From Pseudocalidococcus azoricus BACA0444 (GTDB lineage: Bacteria; Cyanobacteriota; Cyanobacteriia; Thermosynechococcales; Thermosynechococcaceae), in the NCBI RefSeq assembly GCF_031729055.1, contig NZ_JAVMIP010000021.1:1-54957 (forward strand): 54,957 bases of DNA, given 5' to 3'. The position numbers were made by a program, and so were the translations under genes. Within the stretch, counting starts at the first letter, position 1, and each line of letters starts with the position of its first letter. Of this stretch, positions 26,936 through 37,298 are shown one piece after another. The notes beneath the pieces are model-generated. The model was not told where the DNA came from, searched no databases, and was given only the letters and a program-made list of their open reading frames with translations.

Positions 26936-29110
26936 GTGAACCAGTCTCAAGCGTTACACCGAATCGGGGTCAGTTGTCTGACTGCCAGCCTCCTGTTGCC
27001 TTTAGCCCAACCCGCGGCCTTTGGCGCAGATACGGAAATTACCGGGATTAAGTTGAATAGCACCCCCAATGGGATTCAAGTGGTCTTTAATGTGCAAGGG
27101 AATTTGCGGCCCCCTGTCTTTACAGTTAATCGGGGTAACACCTCCATTGCCGATATTTCCAATAGTCAACTCCGCTTACCCCAAGGAGGAGCCTTCCGCC
27201 AAGATAACCCGGCCCCTGGCATTACCTCCTTAGAAGTTGCTCAGCTTGATCCCAAAACAATTCGAATTACGGTCAACGGTGTTGCTTCGGCCCCTAGCTC
27301 TCAAGTTGTGCGCAAACCCGATGGCTCTGGGCTACTCCTCAACTTCATCACCGCGAAACAACCAGCCGGGCCAGCCACGCCTCCTATTTCAGGACAGCCA
27401 GCCAACACATTCCCCGGACCCAATCCCGTGCCTCCTTTCCAACCCCGAGCCGTAGCTCCACCCGTGGGAGATATTGTCATTGCCCCAGTCCTCTCAGACC
27501 CCGATACGATTGATTTGGGAACATCTGAACGAATTCCTCGCCTCCTCTTGCGCGAGGCCCCAGTGCGAGAAGTATTAGGTCTTTTAGCTCGGGCAGCGGG
27601 AGCCAACATTGCCTACTCAGAGGACAGTGGCGGGCCGGGGGCTGGGCCACAAACCATCTCCTTGGATATTGAAAATGAATCGGTTCAGGATGTCTTTAAC
27701 TATGTGATTCGGGTCGCTGGCCTGCAAGCCAATCGCCAAGGTCGGACGATTTTTGTTGGCTCTCAACTTCCCCCTGAGGCTCAAAACCGAATTGTTCGCA
27801 CGATTCGCTTAAACCAAATGCGAGCCACGATTCAAACCCAGACGGTACAAACCCTCACCTCCCAGGCCAATACCGGCGGGAGTGTCGGCGCAATTGCTGG
27901 ATCCGCTAGCACGGGCACAACCGCTGGAACTTCGACCCCTGTCCAAACCTCCATTAACCGCCAAACTCAGATTACCGATAACATCAATCAACTCGGGGCC
28001 CTCGAACTATTGCAATCCTATGGGGCAAACCAAGGTGCAACAAGCCCACAAGGTTCCCAGTTTCAAAGTACCCTATTGGCTGGTCTGTCCGTAATTGCTG
28101 ATGCCCGCACAAACTCTGTCACCTTGATTGGCACTCCCCGGAAGGTGGAAATGGCCATGAGTATCATTTCCCAATTGGATGTTCGCAAGCGACAAGCCAT
28201 GGTGAACGTTAAGTTTGTGGATGTGAACCTCCTCAAGGGACGAGTGTTTAACAGCAATATTCAAACCAATTTTGGCGATAGCTTGACGGCAGCGATCTTC
28301 GATCCCAATGGCTTAAGCATCAGCAGCGGGACTCAACCCCCTGGTCAAAGCCCCCCAGTTGTCATCCCACCGGATCGGGAAAATACAACGGCGATTATCT
28401 TTCCCCCCATTGCCATCCCAGGTCTGCCCGTTGGCCAAACCGTGAGTAACTTCTTTGCCAATATCATCACTCAGGTGCAGACCGGGAATGCAACTATCCT
28501 CACTAACCCAACTCTGGTGATTCAAGAAGGGAGTGCGGCCCAGGTGAACCTGACCCAAGAGGTGTTTTCAGGGATTACCTCAACGGCTTCCACAACCGGG
28601 ACAGGCAGTGGGGCGGCGGTGGCGGCAACCAGTATCACGCCGATTATTCGCCAGGCCGGGGTGATTTTCAATGTCACCATTGACCAAATTGATGACAATG
28701 GCTTCATCACGATGCAATTGTCGCCGGAAGTGAGTGCCCCCAGTGGAACTTACTCAGTGGTCTTTCCAGGTGTTTCTCTGCCTTCGACTGGAACCTTATT
28801 ATCCCAACGGCGGATGGAGTCGGGGCGGATTCGCCTACGGGATGGGCAAACTCTGGTTCTGGCAGGGATTATTCAGGATCAGGATCGTTCAACCGTAACG
28901 AAAATTCCCATCTTAGGTGATCTTCCGATCCTGGGACGTTTGTTCCGGCAAGAATCGAGTACCCGTGATCGGCGGGAGTTGGTGGTGATGGTAACACCAA
29001 AAGTGATGGATGATTCCCAAAACGCCACTAACGGGTATATCTACTCCCCAGGCCAGGCCATTAACCCCCAAATGCAACAACAGATCCTCACTCCTCCGCG
29101 GCGGTATTAA
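26936..29110 (+). CDS. pilQ: Type IV pilus secretin PilQ
   Basis: Outer-membrane secretin through which the pilus passes and, in competence, DNA enters. From GTG 26936 (behind GAGGAGTAGAG) it has 724 residues; a TTG at 26909 would add nine. It has a signal peptide ending near AFGA, an AMIN domain (ITGIKLNSTPNGIQVVFNV), a proline-rich linker, an STN-like domain (PVREVLGLLARAAGANIAY), secretin N repeats, and the C-terminal secretin domain with LRDGQTLVLAGIIQDQ and VPILGDLPILG-type residues. Last gene of the pil operon; a hairpin terminator follows. Confidence 0.94.
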   Translation: MNQSQALHRIGVSCLTASLLLPLAQPAAFGADTEITGIKLNSTPNGIQVVFNVQGNLRPPVFTVNRGNTSIADISNSQLRLPQGGAFRQDNPAPGITSLEVAQLDPKTIRITVNGVASAPSSQVVRKPDGSGLLLNFITAKQPAGPATPPISGQPANTFPGPNPVPPFQPRAVAPPVGDIVIAPVLSDPDTIDLGTSERIPRLLLREAPVREVLGLLARAAGANIAYSEDSGGPGAGPQTISLDIENESVQDVFNYVIRVAGLQANRQGRTIFVGSQLPPEAQNRIVRTIRLNQMRATIQTQTVQTLTSQANTGGSVGAIAGSASTGTTAGTSTPVQTSINRQTQITDNINQLGALELLQSYGANQGATSPQGSQFQSTLLAGLSVIADARTNSVTLIGTPRKVEMAMSIISQLDVRKRQAMVNVKFVDVNLLKGRVFNSNIQTNFGDSLTAAIFDPNGLSISSGTQPPGQSPPVVIPPDRENTTAIIFPPIAIPGLPVGQTVSNFFANIITQVQTGNATILTNPTLVIQEGSAAQVNLTQEVFSGITSTASTTGTGSGAAVAATSITPIIRQAGVIFNVTIDQIDDNGFITMQLSPEVSAPSGTYSVVFPGVSLPSTGTLLSQRRMESGRIRLRDGQTLVLAGIIQDQDRSTVTKIPILGDLPILGRLFRQESSTRDRRELVVMVTPKVMDDSQNATNGYIYSPGQAINPQMQQQILTPPRRY

Positions 29111-29154
29111 ACCCACAAGGATTGACTGAAGCTATAGGCCAATGCCTGATCATG

Positions 29155-29204
29155 ACAATGACGAGTTGAGATTAAGTTCTTGATTCGTCATTGTTTTATA
29201 GTCT
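29155..29204 (+). terminator. Terminator after pilQ
   Basis: A perfect 10-bp inverted repeat, ACAATGACGA (29155-29164) and TCGTCATTGT (29185-29194), runs into TTTTATAGTCTTTT. It lies between the converging pilQ and folP genes. Confidence 0.7.
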
Positions 29205-29212
29205 TTTATGGT

Positions 29213-30103
29213 TCATGATGATTGCCGCCAAAGCCTATCAGCCATCCGACAGGTTTGCACCATTTCCAGGCCATCATGGACACGCACCAGATCTACCCCT
29301 TGGGCAATGGCATAGCAACAGGTGGCGGCCGTTCCCCAAATGCGGGCTTTCGGATTGGGCTGGTTGAGAATTTCGCCAATAAACCGTTTTCGAGAAGTGC
29401 CAATCAGAATGGGGCAGCCGAGGGTTTGAAATTGTCGGAGGTTTTGCAAGAGGCGGATATTTTGAGTCGTTGTTTTGGCAAAGCCGATCCCTGGATCAAT
29501 CACGATGTGATGCCGGGGAATGCCGAGATTCATCGCGGTGGTGATTTGGGCTTGAAAGAAGGCTAATAGTTCCCCTATTAAATCCCCATAGTCGGTGAGG
29601 GTTTGCATGGTTTGGGGGGTGCCGCGGCGGTGCATGAGGACAATAGGCACATTTGAGCGGGCCGCAACCTCCAAGATTTGGGGATCATCCTTGCCCCCGG
29701 ACACATCATTGATCAGATCGGCTCCGGCATTGAGGGCGGCCTGGGCCACTTCAGCACGGGTGGTGTCAATGGAAATTGGCGTGTTTAATTCTTGGCGGAT
29801 GGCGTTAATCACCGGAATAACTCGTTCCAGTTCGGATTCTCGGGAAATTTCCTCAGCCCCAGGCCGGGTAGATTGGCCCCCCACGTCTAAAATGTCCACC
29901 CCCGCAGTTGCTAATGTTTGGGCTTGGTTCACCGCCGCGGCAATACTGGCAAACTCGCCCCCATCACTAAAACTATCCGGCGTAACATTCAAAATCCCCA
30001 TCACATAGGTTTTCCGGCCCCAGATAAACTCATGACCGCGAATGCGCCAACCTCCAGTCCCGTCAACCGGATGCACACTTGCCTTGTTAGGATAGAAATC
30101 CAC
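29213..30103 (-). CDS. folP: Dihydropteroate synthase
   Basis: Joins p-aminobenzoate to the dihydropterin diphosphate in folate synthesis; target of sulfonamides. It has 296 residues. Both signature regions are present: GILNVTPDSFSDGGEF (the family N-terminal signature) and DVGGQSTRPGAEEIS, followed by PISIDTTRAEVA, LINDVSGG, VLMHRRGTP and the phosphate-binding IGTSRKRFIGEIL. The start is GTG 30103; a 30-residue N-terminal extension precedes the barrel. It is divergent from obgE with 116 bp between them. Confidence 0.95.
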   Translation of the reverse strand: MDFYPNKASVHPVDGTGGWRIRGHEFIWGRKTYVMGILNVTPDSFSDGGEFASIAAAVNQAQTLATAGVDILDVGGQSTRPGAEEISRESELERVIPVINAIRQELNTPISIDTTRAEVAQAALNAGADLINDVSGGKDDPQILEVAARSNVPIVLMHRRGTPQTMQTLTDYGDLIGELLAFFQAQITTAMNLGIPRHHIVIDPGIGFAKTTTQNIRLLQNLRQFQTLGCPILIGTSRKRFIGEILNQPNPKARIWGTAATCCYAIAQGVDLVRVHDGLEMVQTCRMADRLWRQSS

Positions 30104-30219
30104 TCTATTTGCCTACTGTTTTACCGTGATGCTCGCCCTATGGTAGCAAGGGGCCTGGGACTAGAGATCAACCATTCTGCCCGATTGAGTAATGTTTTGA
30201 CTGACCATGAGCGTTAACC

Positions 30220-31254
30220 ATGCAATTTATTGATCAAGCCGAAATTGAAGTCCGGGCCGGCAAAGGGGGAGATGGAATTGTTGCCTTTCGCCGCGAAAAA
30301 TATGTGCCAGCCGGGGGCCCAGCCGGGGGGAATGGCGGCCATGGGGGGTCGGTAATGTTAGAGGCCGTCACCCATTTACAAACCCTTTTAGATTTTCAAT
30401 ATGCCCGCATTTTCAAGGGTGAAGACGGCAAACGGGGCGGGCCGAGCAATATGACTGGCGCAAGTGGGGCAGATCGGGTGATTCAGGTTCCCTGTGGGAC
30501 AGTGGTTTTAGATGCTCAGACGGGGGAACTCTTGGGGGATTTAGTCGAACCAGGCCAGCAGTTATTAGTCGCCAAAGGGGGAAAGGGGGGCCTGGGGAAT
30601 AAGCATTTCTTGAGTAACAGCAAACGGGCCCCCGATTATGCCCTACCCGGACTGCCTGGGGAAGAACGATTTTTGCGCTTGGAGTTGAAGCTCTTGGCCG
30701 AGGTGGGAATTATTGGTCAGCCCAATGCCGGAAAGTCCACCCTCATTGCCACCCTCTCCGCCGCCCGGCCGAAAATTGCCGATTATCCCTTTACAACTCT
30801 GATTCCCAATTTAGGGGTAGTCCGGCGGCCCAATGGGGATGGTACTGTCTTTGCCGATATTCCTGGTCTGATTGCGGGGGCCCATTTGGGGGCCGGCCTG
30901 GGCCATGAGTTTTTACGCCACATTGAACGGACAAAGGTCTTGATTCATCTGCTAGATGCCACCGGGGATGATCCCCTAGGGGCCTATGAAACGATCCAGG
31001 CCGAGTTAACCGCCTATGGCCATGGGTTAGGAGACCGGCCACAAATTGTTGCCCTGAATAAAGTTGATGCCCTTTTACCAGAAGACCTAGAGACCATCCA
31101 GGCCCAGTTTCCGGATTCCTTAACTATCTTGACGATTTCCGCCGCGACTGGAGTTGGCCTGGAAGCTCTTTTAAGCCATGTTTGGGCCTGCTTAGATACC
31201 TACAATCAAGATATGCAAGCCGATCCCGACCCCCTGCTCTATGTCCCCATCTGA
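30220..31254 (+). CDS. obgE: Obg family GTPase
   Basis: Essential GTPase involved in late assembly of the 50S ribosomal subunit and in stress signalling. It has 344 residues. The glycine-rich Obg fold covers residues 1-158 ([28 protein letters not shown]). The G domain contains the P-loop GQPNAGKST, switch PFTTL, DIPGL and the NKVD specificity motif; SAATGVGLE is the G5 element. No C-terminal OCT domain is apparent, which is usual for the short form. The next gene overlaps its last 14 bp. Confidence 0.96.
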   Translation: MQFIDQAEIEVRAGKGGDGIVAFRREKYVPAGGPAGGNGGHGGSVMLEAVTHLQTLLDFQYARIFKGEDGKRGGPSNMTGASGADRVIQVPCGTVVLDAQTGELLGDLVEPGQQLLVAKGGKGGLGNKHFLSNSKRAPDYALPGLPGEERFLRLELKLLAEVGIIGQPNAGKSTLIATLSAARPKIADYPFTTLIPNLGVVRRPNGDGTVFADIPGLIAGAHLGAGLGHEFLRHIERTKVLIHLLDATGDDPLGAYETIQAELTAYGHGLGDRPQIVALNKVDALLPEDLETIQAQFPDSLTILTISAATGVGLEALLSHVWACLDTYNQDMQADPDPLLYVPI

Positions 31255-31636
31255 ACCCGATTTACTCACCCCCGAATTCCAGGCCGCGGTAGAACGACTC
31301 CATGAACTGACCCTCTGGTGGCGATGGACGCTGGTAATTGTGTTGTGGATTGTGGTGGGGGGGTATAGTCTGTGGTTGCTTCGAGACGATATTATTCTTT
31401 TATTTGAGCATTTTACTTGGGTCGCAGTTCGCTATGCCTTAGCCTTTAATCGGGGTGCTGCCATTGGCCTGGGCTTGTGCTTGGGGATGACCTTGGCTGT
31501 CTTGATGTGGCAGAGTCGGAATATTCTTTGGGGCCGCTCCCAGGCCTGGCAAAAACGCCTAGAACGGCGGGTCTGGCAAATTCGCTTACAGGGCAGCAGT
31601 CATCCCCTATGGCGTTGGGTTTGTACTCAAAAGTAG
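31241..31636 (+). CDS. Small membrane protein downstream of obgE
   Basis: A 131-residue protein with two hydrophobic segments, about 27-47 ([19 protein letters not shown]) and about 68-92 ([21 protein letters not shown]), and a strongly basic C-terminus ([17 protein letters not shown]). ATG 31241 lies inside the obgE coding end, a 14-bp overlap typical of coupled genes. Its 3' end overlaps the stop region of the convergent protease gene by 30 bp. I recognise no family; membrane location is inferred from hydrophobicity. Confidence 0.65.
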   Translation: MSPSEPDLLTPEFQAAVERLHELTLWWRWTLVIVLWIVVGGYSLWLLRDDIILLFEHFTWVAVRYALAFNRGAAIGLGLCLGMTLAVLMWQSRNILWGRSQAWQKRLERRVWQIRLQGSSHPLWRWVCTQK

Positions 31637-33061
31637 GCCAGCCAGGGGTTCGGGAACTGGAAAGATAATTAAAATCAACAAGCCCAGCGCAACTAGGCCC
31701 AGGCCATCCCGCCAAGAATTAAGCTCCGTCACATCATTAACCGCAGGTTCATCAAAGGCCGGCATCAGAAACAGAATAATCGCCCAAAAGAACAGCCAAG
31801 GCTGCACAAAGGACAAAACTAAAACCAAAAGCCGGGTAATTTGCCCAATAATCGCCCCGGCCCGATGCCCATACATGGCATGAACAATATGTCCCCCATC
31901 CAACTGACCCACGGGCATCAAATTCAAAGCCGTTACTACCAGGCCCAAGGCTCCCGCAATCGCCACCGGATGTAAGTGAATCCCCGAAAGTGTGGTTAAA
32001 TCGGCTCCCCAAACTAAGCGGCAAATCAAGGCCAACAAAATGGAAATCCTTGGATTCAGGGCCTCAATACTCAACCGATTGCTACTGTCTTGAGCGAGTT
32101 CCACCAATTGCGATTGTCCCAGGCCCCAAACCAAAATCGGTAATGTGACAATTAAGCCTGCCAATGGCCCCGCAATCCCGACATCAAATAAGGCCCGGCG
32201 GTGGGGGATGGGAGAGCGAATTTGGATAAAAGCCCCCAACGTCCCCAGGCCAAAGGGAATCGGAATAAAGTAGGGCAGCGTGGCCTGGATTTGGTAGTAC
32301 TTCGCCATAAAGTAATGCCCACTTTCATGAACTCCCAAAATTCCCAGTAAGGCCAAAGCATAGGGCAGTCCCGAGAGTAAAAGTTGGGGAGAACGCAGAA
32401 CCATGGCCGCCGTTAGATTTGGTTGGGCCAGGGCCGTTCCGGCTAAGGTTGTTGTCAGTAGGGTTAAAACCAATAAAGCTCCACTGAGGAGAGGGCGGGT
32501 TAACTGGCCGGGGCTGGGAATCCGTTGCTTGGGAATCAGGGCAAAGAAGGGTTTATCACTTCCCCCCATTTGAAACGTGACTAAAAACCGATCCCCAAAC
32601 TGGAGGGCAATATTGTCTTGAATAGTGCTGTAAACCTTCTCGGCCTGGCCCCGCATCTGCCCCCGACATATCACGGCCTGGGGACGATATTCAATTTGCT
32701 GTAGATAATAGAGCGACCAGGGAAAACAGCCTTGGAGTTGCGCCTCTTCGGAGCGGTTAAGGAGGTTTTGAACTGGTTCTGCCTCGGCCTGGGGTTCAGT
32801 AATTTCTGGCTGGGGGGCGGCGGGTAAATTGCGGCGTAATAAGACCCAATAGAGAAACGAACTAAAAATAAACACCGTAATCAGCAGCAGGGAAGGAATG
32901 GCCTGTTGCCCCTTCACCACCATCCAGGCCACGATAAAAAAGGCCGGGATCATCAAAACCAGCCATAGTAACCAGGCCGGAGTCCGACTCATCCGGGCCG
33001 CACCGCGCTGAACCAAGAGATAGAGGATCAAGCCCAGAAGCACCAGAGACACCCAAACCAT
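31607..33061 (-). CDS. Site-2 protease family zinc metalloprotease (M50)
   Basis: Intramembrane metalloprotease of the cyanobacteria/chloroplast EGY-like group. It has 484 residues. Two membrane helices lie in the first 75 residues, then a soluble insert of about 110 residues, then the polytopic catalytic part. The zinc site is HESGH at 245-249 in a membrane helix, and the second motif NLMPVGQLDGGH at 380-391 supplies the aspartate ligand D388. All catalytic residues are present. The substrate is unknown; relatives in plastids affect thylakoid development. Confidence 0.88.
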   Translation of the reverse strand: MVWVSLVLLGLILYLLVQRGAARMSRTPAWLLWLVLMIPAFFIVAWMVVKGQQAIPSLLLITVFIFSSFLYWVLLRRNLPAAPQPEITEPQAEAEPVQNLLNRSEEAQLQGCFPWSLYYLQQIEYRPQAVICRGQMRGQAEKVYSTIQDNIALQFGDRFLVTFQMGGSDKPFFALIPKQRIPSPGQLTRPLLSGALLVLTLLTTTLAGTALAQPNLTAAMVLRSPQLLLSGLPYALALLGILGVHESGHYFMAKYYQIQATLPYFIPIPFGLGTLGAFIQIRSPIPHRRALFDVGIAGPLAGLIVTLPILVWGLGQSQLVELAQDSSNRLSIEALNPRISILLALICRLVWGADLTTLSGIHLHPVAIAGALGLVVTALNLMPVGQLDGGHIVHAMYGHRAGAIIGQITRLLVLVLSFVQPWLFFWAIILFLMPAFDEPAVNDVTELNSWRDGLGLVALGLLILIIFPVPEPLAGLLLSTNPTP

Positions 33062-33215
33062 GCATTTCCTCGCCGTTTTTGCTGTGATTTCTCAAGCTAT
33101 GTTGCCATCTACCGGAGGATATGGGGAATCACTGGGGACACTCAAACTCTACCGGGATGCTTGTATTCCATCTCCATTGTAGGAATGGCCAGAATCACTC
33201 AGCAAATGGAGAGGC

Positions 33216-34097
33216 CTAGGGAATTTGTTCGTGGGTCAGCACCGTAAATCGAAAGAAGTTCCGCAACACCTCTGGATCTACTTTCACCAGACCCGCCTCG
33301 CCAATCCAGGTATTAATTAACTCAGTCGCTTGGGGTTCACCCCGAAGAAACTCCCCCATAAATTTGACAATGGTGTAGTTGACTTGGCGGCGAAAGGTGG
33401 CATCCCCCTGGGGCAGCATACAACCGACACCATAACTAGCTAGGGGAGACTGGGGAGCTAAATCTAAATTCATCATCCCTAAACTTTGACTCAGGGCCAT
33501 GACAAACAGGCTGTCCCCCACCACCCCATCTACTTTTTTGGCTTTTAAGGCTTTTAAGGCATCCGTAAAGGTGGCAAAAGGAACCAAGGTGGCCTGGGGT
33601 TGAGCCAGTTTAGTTGCTTTTTCAAAAACCGTATTGGGAACCACTGCCAACCGTTTGCCGGCCAAGGCCTGGAGGGTCAATAAATTACTCCCCTGGGGAA
33701 CCAGCACCCGGACATTAACAATGTTGTAACTGGTGGAAAAATCTACATATTGGTCGCGAGTCCAGGTAAAGGCGGTATTGCAGGCAATATCAATTTCCCG
33801 ATTTTGGAGCTTGCTAATTTGGGCTGCCGTATCTTCCGCTTGCACGGCCTGGAGGGTGATGGGTTTACCCAGTTCTTGGCTGAGTTGGTTGCGGATTAAG
33901 TTCACTACATTGACCGAATAGCCATCAATCTCATTTTCAGCGTTGATATAGCTATAGGGGGCCTGATTGAGACTAATCCCCACCGTTAAGATGCCAGTCC
34001 GAGCGACTTTTTCCATCACTGTTTCCGCCAGGCCAGCCCGCGGAGTCACCAACAAGAAAAGACTGGACAAGAGCAGAAGTTTAACTTTGGTAAACAT
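33216..34097 (-). CDS. Amino-acid-type periplasmic substrate-binding protein
   Basis: SBP_bac_3 family solute receptor for an ABC importer. It has 293 residues with a signal peptide (KLLLLSSLFLLVTPRAGLAE) cleaved near residue 24. The typical start of the mature domain is ARTGILTVGISLNQAPYSYI, followed by the ligand-loop DIACNTAFTWTRDQYVDFS and the lobe-2 segment LAGKRLAVVPNTVFE. The ligand cannot be told from sequence; polar amino acids are likely. No permease or ATPase is adjacent. A pair of amino-acid permeases lies about 11.5 kb away at 45.6 kb and could be its partner. Confidence 0.85.
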   Translation of the reverse strand: MFTKVKLLLLSSLFLLVTPRAGLAETVMEKVARTGILTVGISLNQAPYSYINAENEIDGYSVNVVNLIRNQLSQELGKPITLQAVQAEDTAAQISKLQNREIDIACNTAFTWTRDQYVDFSTSYNIVNVRVLVPQGSNLLTLQALAGKRLAVVPNTVFEKATKLAQPQATLVPFATFTDALKALKAKKVDGVVGDSLFVMALSQSLGMMNLDLAPQSPLASYGVGCMLPQGDATFRRQVNYTIVKFMGEFLRGEPQATELINTWIGEAGLVKVDPEVLRNFFRFTVLTHEQIP

Positions 34098-34141
34098 AAG
34101 GGCATCCCAGGAATGGCTCTCAGTCTAAGAGGAATCAGGGT

Positions 34142-35350
34142 TCACTGGCAAGACTGGGCAAAATTCGCGGGGTCTTGGTCACGCCGATGTTGCTGGGGAA
34201 TTGGGGGGCCTTGACTGGGACCAACTAAACTAGCGGTCAATTCCAAAGAGTCTCGTAGTCGCTTGGCCGCATAAATAGACATATCCCGCGGCACACTAAT
34301 CCGATCCCGTAAGTATCGTAAGGCCGAATCAGAATTGGCTGGCGGCAAGACTTCTACCCCGGTGATTAAATGGGTCAGGGCGGCGCGCAGGGCTGGATCC
34401 ATCACAGTGGCAGGGGCCGGATTCACCTGGATAATTTTGTCCCGATGTTTGAGAACCCGAGTGAGGGCTTCGGTGCGGCTAGTTTCCGGTTCAGGATAGG
34501 CCACATCCGGCAAGCCAAACCAAGGCCCCTGATCCACCCGTTGCTGATTGGCTTTGGTCTGAGGCTCTTGATTGCTGTAACAGCCCCCCATCTGTGGTGG
34601 TAAATCATGGGCATGGGTATGAAAATCACTTTGAGTCCCACGATAGGTTAGCAGCGTTTCCAGGCCTGTGAACCAGTCCCCTAAGCTTGGGTTTTCTTCT
34701 CGCGATGAGTATCCCTTGTAATAAAACAAGCTGGCATTCATCCGCTCCACATAGGGGACAAAGACCACATCGGCAGTGCTAAACTCCTCCAAGAAAAATG
34801 GGCCTGGGGTTTGGGCGAGGGCGGCTTCGACTTGGGCCACCACCTGGACAAATTGCGCTTTATTTTGAGCCTCTTCTCTAGCAGAGCGGGTCGGATAACA
34901 GAGCCAACTACACCAGGCCCGAAACAATAACCGTTCTAAGCGTCTTAATGGTAAAACTCGCGTGTCCTGCATCCCCCACTGCAACGGGCCAAAGGCAGTC
35001 TCTAAAGCTAAGAGAATATCATCACTTTCCGTAATTAACCGCCCATCTAACTCCACCGCTGGCAACATCCCGGAACGAACTTTTTGCTTATACCAGGCCT
35101 CTTTTTGGCCATAGCAAAACATGGTGACTTTGGTAATCCGGTAGGGAATTTGCTTTTCTTCTAGCCAGAGCCAGACCTTTTGACAGTAGGGACACCAGGC
35201 ATGATGATCTCGATAAAGCGTCACCCGCACAGCAGATTCTGGCTGGCCAAATAACCGGAGCCGGGCCTGGGCATTGGTGGGGCCATTGACTAAATCCGGG
35301 TGAAAATCAGCTAGGGCTTCTAGTTCTGACCAAGAGAGGGGCTGGTGCAT
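34142..35350 (-). CDS. Large glutathione S-transferase-like protein
   Basis: A 402-residue protein with a GST fold in its middle. The thioredoxin-like domain has CPYC (C53, C56) in [18 protein letters not shown], then the cis-proline region [20 protein letters not shown]. An all-helical C-terminal domain follows, and an unusual C-terminal extension of about 110 residues runs through [18 protein letters not shown]. This long form occurs in cyanobacteria. The two-cysteine motif suggests thiol transfer or a glutathionyl-type reaction rather than classic conjugation. The substrate is unknown. Confidence 0.8.
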   Translation of the reverse strand: MHQPLSWSELEALADFHPDLVNGPTNAQARLRLFGQPESAVRVTLYRDHHAWCPYCQKVWLWLEEKQIPYRITKVTMFCYGQKEAWYKQKVRSGMLPAVELDGRLITESDDILLALETAFGPLQWGMQDTRVLPLRRLERLLFRAWCSWLCYPTRSAREEAQNKAQFVQVVAQVEAALAQTPGPFFLEEFSTADVVFVPYVERMNASLFYYKGYSSREENPSLGDWFTGLETLLTYRGTQSDFHTHAHDLPPQMGGCYSNQEPQTKANQQRVDQGPWFGLPDVAYPEPETSRTEALTRVLKHRDKIIQVNPAPATVMDPALRAALTHLITGVEVLPPANSDSALRYLRDRISVPRDMSIYAAKRLRDSLELTASLVGPSQGPPIPQQHRRDQDPANFAQSCQ

Positions 35351-35505
35351 GGGGGTAAGGAATCAGTGTGGAAATTTCTCTATTATCCTTGTTCTTATTG
35401 TTTAAGGTGTTGGACAATGGCCTGGATTCCAATACAGTTGACTGGACATCCCAAACCGGAGAGTATGCTGGGTGACAATATCGCTTTAAGATATCGGCAA
35501 GCTCC

Positions 35506-36400
35506 ATGCGGCGCGACTCAATTTTCTATCAACAATTTCAACAATTTCCGTCTCTGTTATTTCAACTCTTGGACGCACCTCCCGCCAATGCTGCTGCCTA
35601 CCGGTTTGAGTCTGTGGCGGTTAAAGAAGCTTAGTTTCAACTTGATGGAGTCTTTTTGCCACCGGAAACAGAGGGGCCTGGAATCGTTTATTTTTGTGTT
35701 GGCGCAGCCTGCCGTAGGCATTGGTTCAGTTTCAGCGAGATTCCCAACTCTATGAACGTCTATTTGCGGAGTTATTTCTCTATTTCTATCGGTATCGGGG
35801 CAACTTTTCAGATTGGCAAGCCGTGATTATTTACCCCTATCGCAGCACCGAACAGTCAGAATTAACTCCCTTTGCTGAATTATTGAATAGTGACAAAGTT
35901 CACCGGATTTTTCTTGATGAATTAGGGCCACCTGAAGATTTATCCCCAGAGTTAGGGCTAATGCGGTTAACGATTGAGAACGAAACCAATGCGCCACAAA
36001 TAGCTAGAGCAATTCTAACCAAGGCTGAGGAATCTACACCCAGGAGGCAAGCCATAATAGATTTGGTGACAACGATCTTGGTTTATAAATTTACGAACTT
36101 AAGTCGGCAGGAGATTGAGGCAATGTTAGGGTTTACTAGTCAGTGAATTGCAGAAAAGTCGCTTTTATCAGGAAGTGAAGGCAGAAGGGCAGAAAGAGGG
36201 ATTAGAGTTAGAGGCTCGGTCGTTGGTGTTGCGGCTCTTGACTCGGAAATTTGGGGTTTTACCTGTTGAAGATGCAGAGCCAGGTGGAAGGGTTGGCTTT
36301 GGCACAGTTAGAGGGGTTAGCAGAGGCTCTTTTGGGGTTTGAGGAGGTGGCAGATTTGGAGGTTTGGTTAAAAATGTCGTCAGTGCCTATCAAACCATAA
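35506..36400 (+). pseudogene. Decayed DUF2887 (Rpn-like) gene
   Basis: The remains of a DUF2887 gene, a PD-(D/E)XK/Rpn-type family abundant in cyanobacteria. From ATG 35506 it reads DSIFYQQFQQFPSLLFQLL, then an in-frame TAG after KEA, continuing FQLDGVFLPPE. A frameshift near 35700-35720 moves the reading to RLFAELFLYFY and DWQAVIIYPYRSTE. That frame ends at TGA 36146; a further shift gives LQKSRFYQEVKAEG, and a last one near 36270 gives VEGLALAQLEGLAEALLGF and EVWLK, ending at TAA 36400. At least one stop and three frameshifts make it non-functional as one protein. Confidence 0.8.
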
Positions 36401-36437
36401 TTTTTTGAGTGCGTAACATTCTTTTGGATCATTTCCA

Positions 36438-37298
36438 ATGACTATTGCCCAAACCTATACCCTCAGCCATGACCAGGCCCATTTAGAAGTTGTCCCAGGC
36501 CGGGGCGGCATTATTACCCGTTGGCAGGTGGCAGGACAGGATTTACTTTACCTAGACCAAGAACGGTTTGCGGATCCGAGTTTAAGCGTCCGGGGCGGCA
36601 TCCCGATTCTGTTTCCGATTTGCGGTAATTTACCCAATAACGAATTTCACCATCACGGCCAGGTGTATTCCCTCAAGCAGCATGGGTTTGCCCGTGACCA
36701 GGCCTGGGAGGTTAACCAACAAACCGCCAACAGTCTGACCCTCAGCCTCAGCCATAATCCAGCCACCCTCAGCCAGTACCCCTTTCCCTTTGTGTTGGAA
36801 TTGATCTACACCCTCACAGCCACCAGCCTGACCTTGGCCACTACGCTCCACAATCCTGGCCCAACCGACTTACCCTTTAGTTTCGGCTTTCATCCCTATT
36901 TCCAAATTGCCAATAAGTCAGCCCTAGAACTCGTCATTCCCGCTACCACCGTCACGGATCAAAAAAACCAAATCACAACCCCCTTTGTCGGCAGATTTGA
37001 CTGGACAGCCCCAGAGTTGGATTTAGCCTTTCGCCCCTTGGCACAACCCCAGGCCCAGGTGATCAATGCTGCTACCGGAACAACCCTGACCCTGGATTTT
37101 TCCCCAGATTATTCAACCCTGGTATTTTGGACAATTGCTGGCAAAGATTATGTCTGTGTTGAACCCTGGACAGCCCCTCGCAATGCCTTAAATACGGGGG
37201 AAGATTTATTGAAAGTTTCTCCCGGCGGGGCCTGGCAAGGTGAATTTAAGCTCACGGTTACGCCTAACTCCTCAGGGTTTATTCATAGCTACAAGTAA
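36438..37298 (+). CDS. Aldose 1-epimerase family protein
   Basis: Galactose-mutarotase-like enzyme that interconverts alpha and beta sugar anomers, or acts on hexose 6-phosphates. The 286 residues form a beta-sandwich. Family segments are GGIITRWQ, RGGIPILFPICGNLPN, KQHGFARDQAW, PFSFGFHPYF (with the general-acid His) and VCVEPWTAPRNALN (with the catalytic Glu). Length and motifs resemble the YeaD/sugar-phosphate epimerase branch, but the substrate is not fixed. Its 3' end overlaps the convergent acetolactate-synthase-type gene by 20 bp. Confidence 0.85.
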   Translation: MTIAQTYTLSHDQAHLEVVPGRGGIITRWQVAGQDLLYLDQERFADPSLSVRGGIPILFPICGNLPNNEFHHHGQVYSLKQHGFARDQAWEVNQQTANSLTLSLSHNPATLSQYPFPFVLELIYTLTATSLTLATTLHNPGPTDLPFSFGFHPYFQIANKSALELVIPATTVTDQKNQITTPFVGRFDWTAPELDLAFRPLAQPQAQVINAATGTTLTLDFSPDYSTLVFWTIAGKDYVCVEPWTAPRNALNTGEDLLKVSPGGAWQGEFKLTVTPNSSGFIHSYK

